Assembly (NCBI GenBank): GCA_026929865.2
Contig: CM049404.1
Span: 9,125,501-9,189,500 of the forward strand
Reading direction: 5' to 3'
DNA length: 64,000 bases
DNA from: Hyperoplus lanceolatus
Lineage: Eukaryota; Chordata; Actinopteri; Uranoscopiformes; Ammodytidae
This document shows, one piece after another, positions 59,290 through 64,000 of this stretch. The stretch's first letter is position 1, and each line of letters opens with the position of its first letter. The notes under the pieces are model-generated. The model was not told where the DNA came from. It ran no database searches and saw nothing but the letters and a program-made list of their open reading frames with translations. The translations under genes and the position numbers were made by a program.

Positions 59290-61737
59290 CTAGCTGCAGA
59301 CTAACTACGTCCCACTTTATGTTTTAAGGTGCTGTTGTTACAGTAAATGTGGGGTCTTTGTAAGTAAGTCACTGTAAAGTTAAGTTTTTTTATCCTGAGC
59401 AGGAATAAGTTAAATAAAACCACTGGAAAATGTATTTTTCATTTCCATGTTTTATATATAGGCCTATATATATGTGTTTTGAAACAGTAGGAGTTCATGT
59501 ACACATTAAATAAAATCCAACCCTGTCACTAACAACACGGGAGAGGTTTATGGTTTCAGTTTCATTATATCACACTCTGTTTCACATGGTTACATACAGC
59601 AATATAGTTAACATCGATGTTGGCTTCTCCAACATCATTAGTGATCGTGAACAGTTTTTTTCCTTCTGCTGTACGTCCAGGTTTTTTTTTGTCGCCATGT
59701 TTTCAGGTTTTTAGCCATGCCTTCACCTGTGTTGGCCGGCTTCTTCGTTTCCATTTATTTTCGTGGCACTTTTGCTCACGTCAGATACTGAGCTCCTGCG
59801 CGTCAATGTCGCTGGATGACAACAGTTTGTAAACATTGCCATACTGAGAAATACAGAGAGTTTTGTGGAGCTGATGGGCTCATTTAACCTTGTATCAACT
59901 CTTCTGGTAATGGCTTGAATGTAACGAACATTCATTTATATGAAAAATATACGCACTACATATTTAAAGTCCTCAGCAGAGAAACAACACCATTTTCAAA
60001 TGTGGTAAAATAAAATTGAAATAAAAGTGACCTTCCTCTTGTCTCACAGAGCTGCTGTTCCCAGACATGAGGCTTGTAGATGGCCCTGTCCTCCCCTTCA
60101 AGTACATCCTCACAGATGGTTAGTCTGGTTCAACCATTAGTATAGACAAAAACAGTAAATGTGAAACAAATGATTTTCAAAGAATTATACACTGAATGCT
60201 AACCACTTGAACATATTTGGAGTTTGTTTTTAATCATTTTCAGTAAATGGATTTGTAAGTTCTCAAAGGAGAGCAAACAGGAAACACACAAAAAGCTGAG
60301 CATGAAAAAAAAATATGAAAGAAAGAAAGCATTTCTTAGAAATTAGCATTTTTAATGTGAACTTTAGGAGGAGATTGTGTAAGGGGAGCAAATACAAGAC
60401 CCAACAAAAACGAATAAAGTCACTGTGTACCTACAGGTGTTGCACAACAACAAGAAAAAAACTGTTTCCAGATTTGTTGAACTCAAATCATTTTAAAATT
60501 ACTTCACAGGATCATAAAGAATAACAACCACAACCTGACACTTCCTGATTGCTTGGTGAAAGTCATCTAGCATAAGATGTATCATTCATTCACATTTAAC
60601 TTGTATTTTCTCTATATATAACTGTCAAAACTTGAAAAAGTAAAGGTGTTTCCAGCAGGATTTGTACAGTACATTCCAGTGAACCTGTCAGGCCCATGGT
60701 TGTTTGAATGGAAACAAACAACATTCTCTTTGTTTACCTCAAGGACTTTAGAAGAGTGAAGTCAAAACAGGCATATGTATAGCTCATAGGTTTGTAGGAA
60801 CTTTTATTCCTTTCTCTCTGGCCAGCGTGTGATGTCCATTCATGTCGATGGTGGTACAGAATTCTGCCATCTCCAATACCAGTATCATTTTGCATTGCTG
60901 CATGTGTTTTCCTATTGGCTGCTGTACATCGCTGTGTTGTCAATCAAGCTAAGGGCCAATAGAGGAAAACCAATTGTGGTTGTTGTGAGCTATACAATAA
61001 TCGATCATTGTAAGCCTCCTTGGAGACACTTTCCCTCAGAACGCTGTTTAAAGAGCTTAATTCCTCCATAAACCTTGCTTCTTTTGTTTGTTATTCAATC
61101 AGTGATTATTTGATAGCCTATGTTGTTTACTTGTTTACAGGCAAGTTTCAACAGGTCGGTTTCATGTGTCTCTGCGTGCCTTCCAGAAATTCATGTTAAT
61201 ATCAAGTGTCCCTTTGAGATAGTGCTTCATTTTTGTAACACAGCTGCTTGCACTGTCCCATAAGGTGATGAAAAAATCTCATTTGTCAGCTGGAGCGCAG
61301 GTTGGGTTGAGCTGATTAGACCAGCCTATGAGGACTGTCCTTCTCCCAAAGCAGTGATTCCCTGGGATCTTGTGTGAACTCTGCAAATAGTTATAGCTGA
61401 CATTGCACACTTTGTATTCAAGATTTCCCCCCAGTGTGTGACGTAGTTAGATCATCTTACATAGGCTGCTCATAATCTGATCAGTCAGAGCAGAGTAACC
61501 ACCCATCAGCAAAGTGACGCACTGTGTGTGACGGCATTCTGTACAGCAATCTGGACCTTTGTTGTGCATCTGCCGTGTCTGGCAGGTCCTCTCAGAGTCC
61601 AGCAGCACAGTTAGTTTAGCTGCTTACAGCCATGTGGAGGTTTAGCTACTGTCAGGGGGGATTGTTAAAGAGCATTGGCCTCAGGTAGATGTGGGTTGCG
61701 GTGGTGGTGGTGTGTGGAGGAGCAGCAGAGCCTCCGG
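59290..61737. other. Intergenic between the Tc1/MITE cluster and igsf21; one exon-like block
   Basis: Largely AT-rich with no recognised gene. A 69-bp exon-like block at 60,050-60,118 is listed separately. The igsf21 3' UTR (minus strand) should occupy an unknown part of the right side, left of 61,738. Confidence 0.45.
60050..60118 (+). other. Candidate unassigned exon
   Basis: After a good acceptor (TTCCTCTTGTCTCACAG) there are 69 bases open in phase 1 that could encode 'LLFPDMRLVDGPVLPFKYIL'. They end at a weak donor (GATG|GTTAGT). The composition is GC-richer than the flanks and unlike random intergenic DNA. I do not recognise the peptide and see no partner exon nearby, so it may be an isolated pseudo-exon or a chance frame. 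Confidence 0.2.
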
Positions 61738-63349
<1,612 letters not shown>

Positions 63350-64000
63350 CTGGTGGAGAAGTGACATACCACGTTTGACTGTAGCTGCACAGTGCGACAA
63401 CACTCAACTTTCAGATATCTAAATAATAGGAAAGTCTTAAAATATACATGTCAATTGAATGTGGTCACTCACATTTCAAATATGTACCACTACCCACCCT
63501 CTCAGAGAACACGTCCTTTTTATGAGACTGTGGTACAAACCAGCTGGGGTAAAGTGGTACAAACTGTGCTCAAAGTTCATGATGACCCACTTGCTGCATA
63601 ATTTCAGTGGCATGCCCCCTGTTGATTCTCCTTAGCCCTGAATCTGTCCTCGGGAAAATGTGGTTGTGTTCTGAGGTTTCAAGAAATCTCAACGGCTCTC
63701 ATTATACTTCTCATTAGCTCTTTTCAAACTGCACATCAACTGTGTCAGGACTCCTGGGAGTGCATCTGATGTCAGTATGTAATAATCTGCATCTTTATTG
63801 TTATTATAATCAGGTGTTCTGAGTTATTCACTCACCCTTAACCTGCCCCTTCCCCTCGCTGCTCTTCAGACTGAACCTTGGCTAGGAAGATGATTTTTTT
63901 AATTTCAGAAATTGATGAAAAGATCATTCTGCAGGGCACGCTGTGTGTGCCGCCATGTCTGAAGTTCACGATTTTTCACGAGCAATCTAACGCAGCAGGC
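63350..64000 (-). other. igsf21: igsf21 intron running to the window edge
   Basis: The exon ending at 63349 (transcript start side) has an acceptor, so the next exon lies further right. No other exon was recognised before the window ends. Confidence 0.55.

Overview
The window is nuclear DNA from a ray-finned fish. It has typical vertebrate split genes with GT-AG introns, long (CA/TG)n microsatellites, a Tc1-type transposon with IR/DR ends, tRNA-derived SINEs, and several miniature elements of kinds I recognise from spiny-rayed (percomorph) teleosts. The species cannot be named from the sequence.

The centre of the window (about 12-56.6 kb, + strand) is one complete gene, vps13d. I rebuilt it exon by exon: one non-coding first exon plus 69 coding exons, with 13,149 coding bases when spliced (4,382 residues plus stop). 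Every exon junction keeps the reading frame, and the order and length match human VPS13D (about 4,388 residues, from memory). VPS13D is a bridge-like lipid-transfer protein at contacts between the ER and mitochondria/peroxisomes, needed for mitochondrial shape and clearance. Visible parts, in order, are the N-terminal chorein segment, a likely phospho-FFAT motif (VAP/ER binding), the long lipid-groove body, a UBA domain, the six-repeat VAB domain with one Asn per repeat, a ricin-B-like QxW region, the ATG2-C-like helices and the C-terminal PH-like domain. The promoter side has a TCACGTGA E-box/CLEAR-type palindrome and two ETS sites, and the first exon carries a short upstream ORF.

Left of it (2.2 kb, + strand) is the last coding exon of an LRRC38-like gene: the end of the LRR C-cap, a single membrane helix and an acidic tail. 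Right of it (61.7-63.35 kb, - strand) are the last four coding exons of igsf21, including a 39-nt microexon and a GPI-type hydrophobic C-terminus. In human these three genes all lie on 1p36 but are not adjacent, so the fish has a compacted or rearranged order.

The remainder is intergenic and intronic DNA rich in mobile elements: five elements with TTAA ends, three SINE copies (one nested in a hAT-like element with a perfect 8-bp target duplication), a disrupted Tc1 copy that has lost its middle catalytic Asp, an older Tc1 remnant, and other teleost repeats. The least explained feature is a recurring 15-bp motif (GGTCGCACCACATGA) in intron 2 of vps13d, present eight times in 2.4 kb. I saw no CRISPR array, rRNA, functional tRNA or operon, as expected for vertebrate DNA, and no convincing undescribed multi-gene system.
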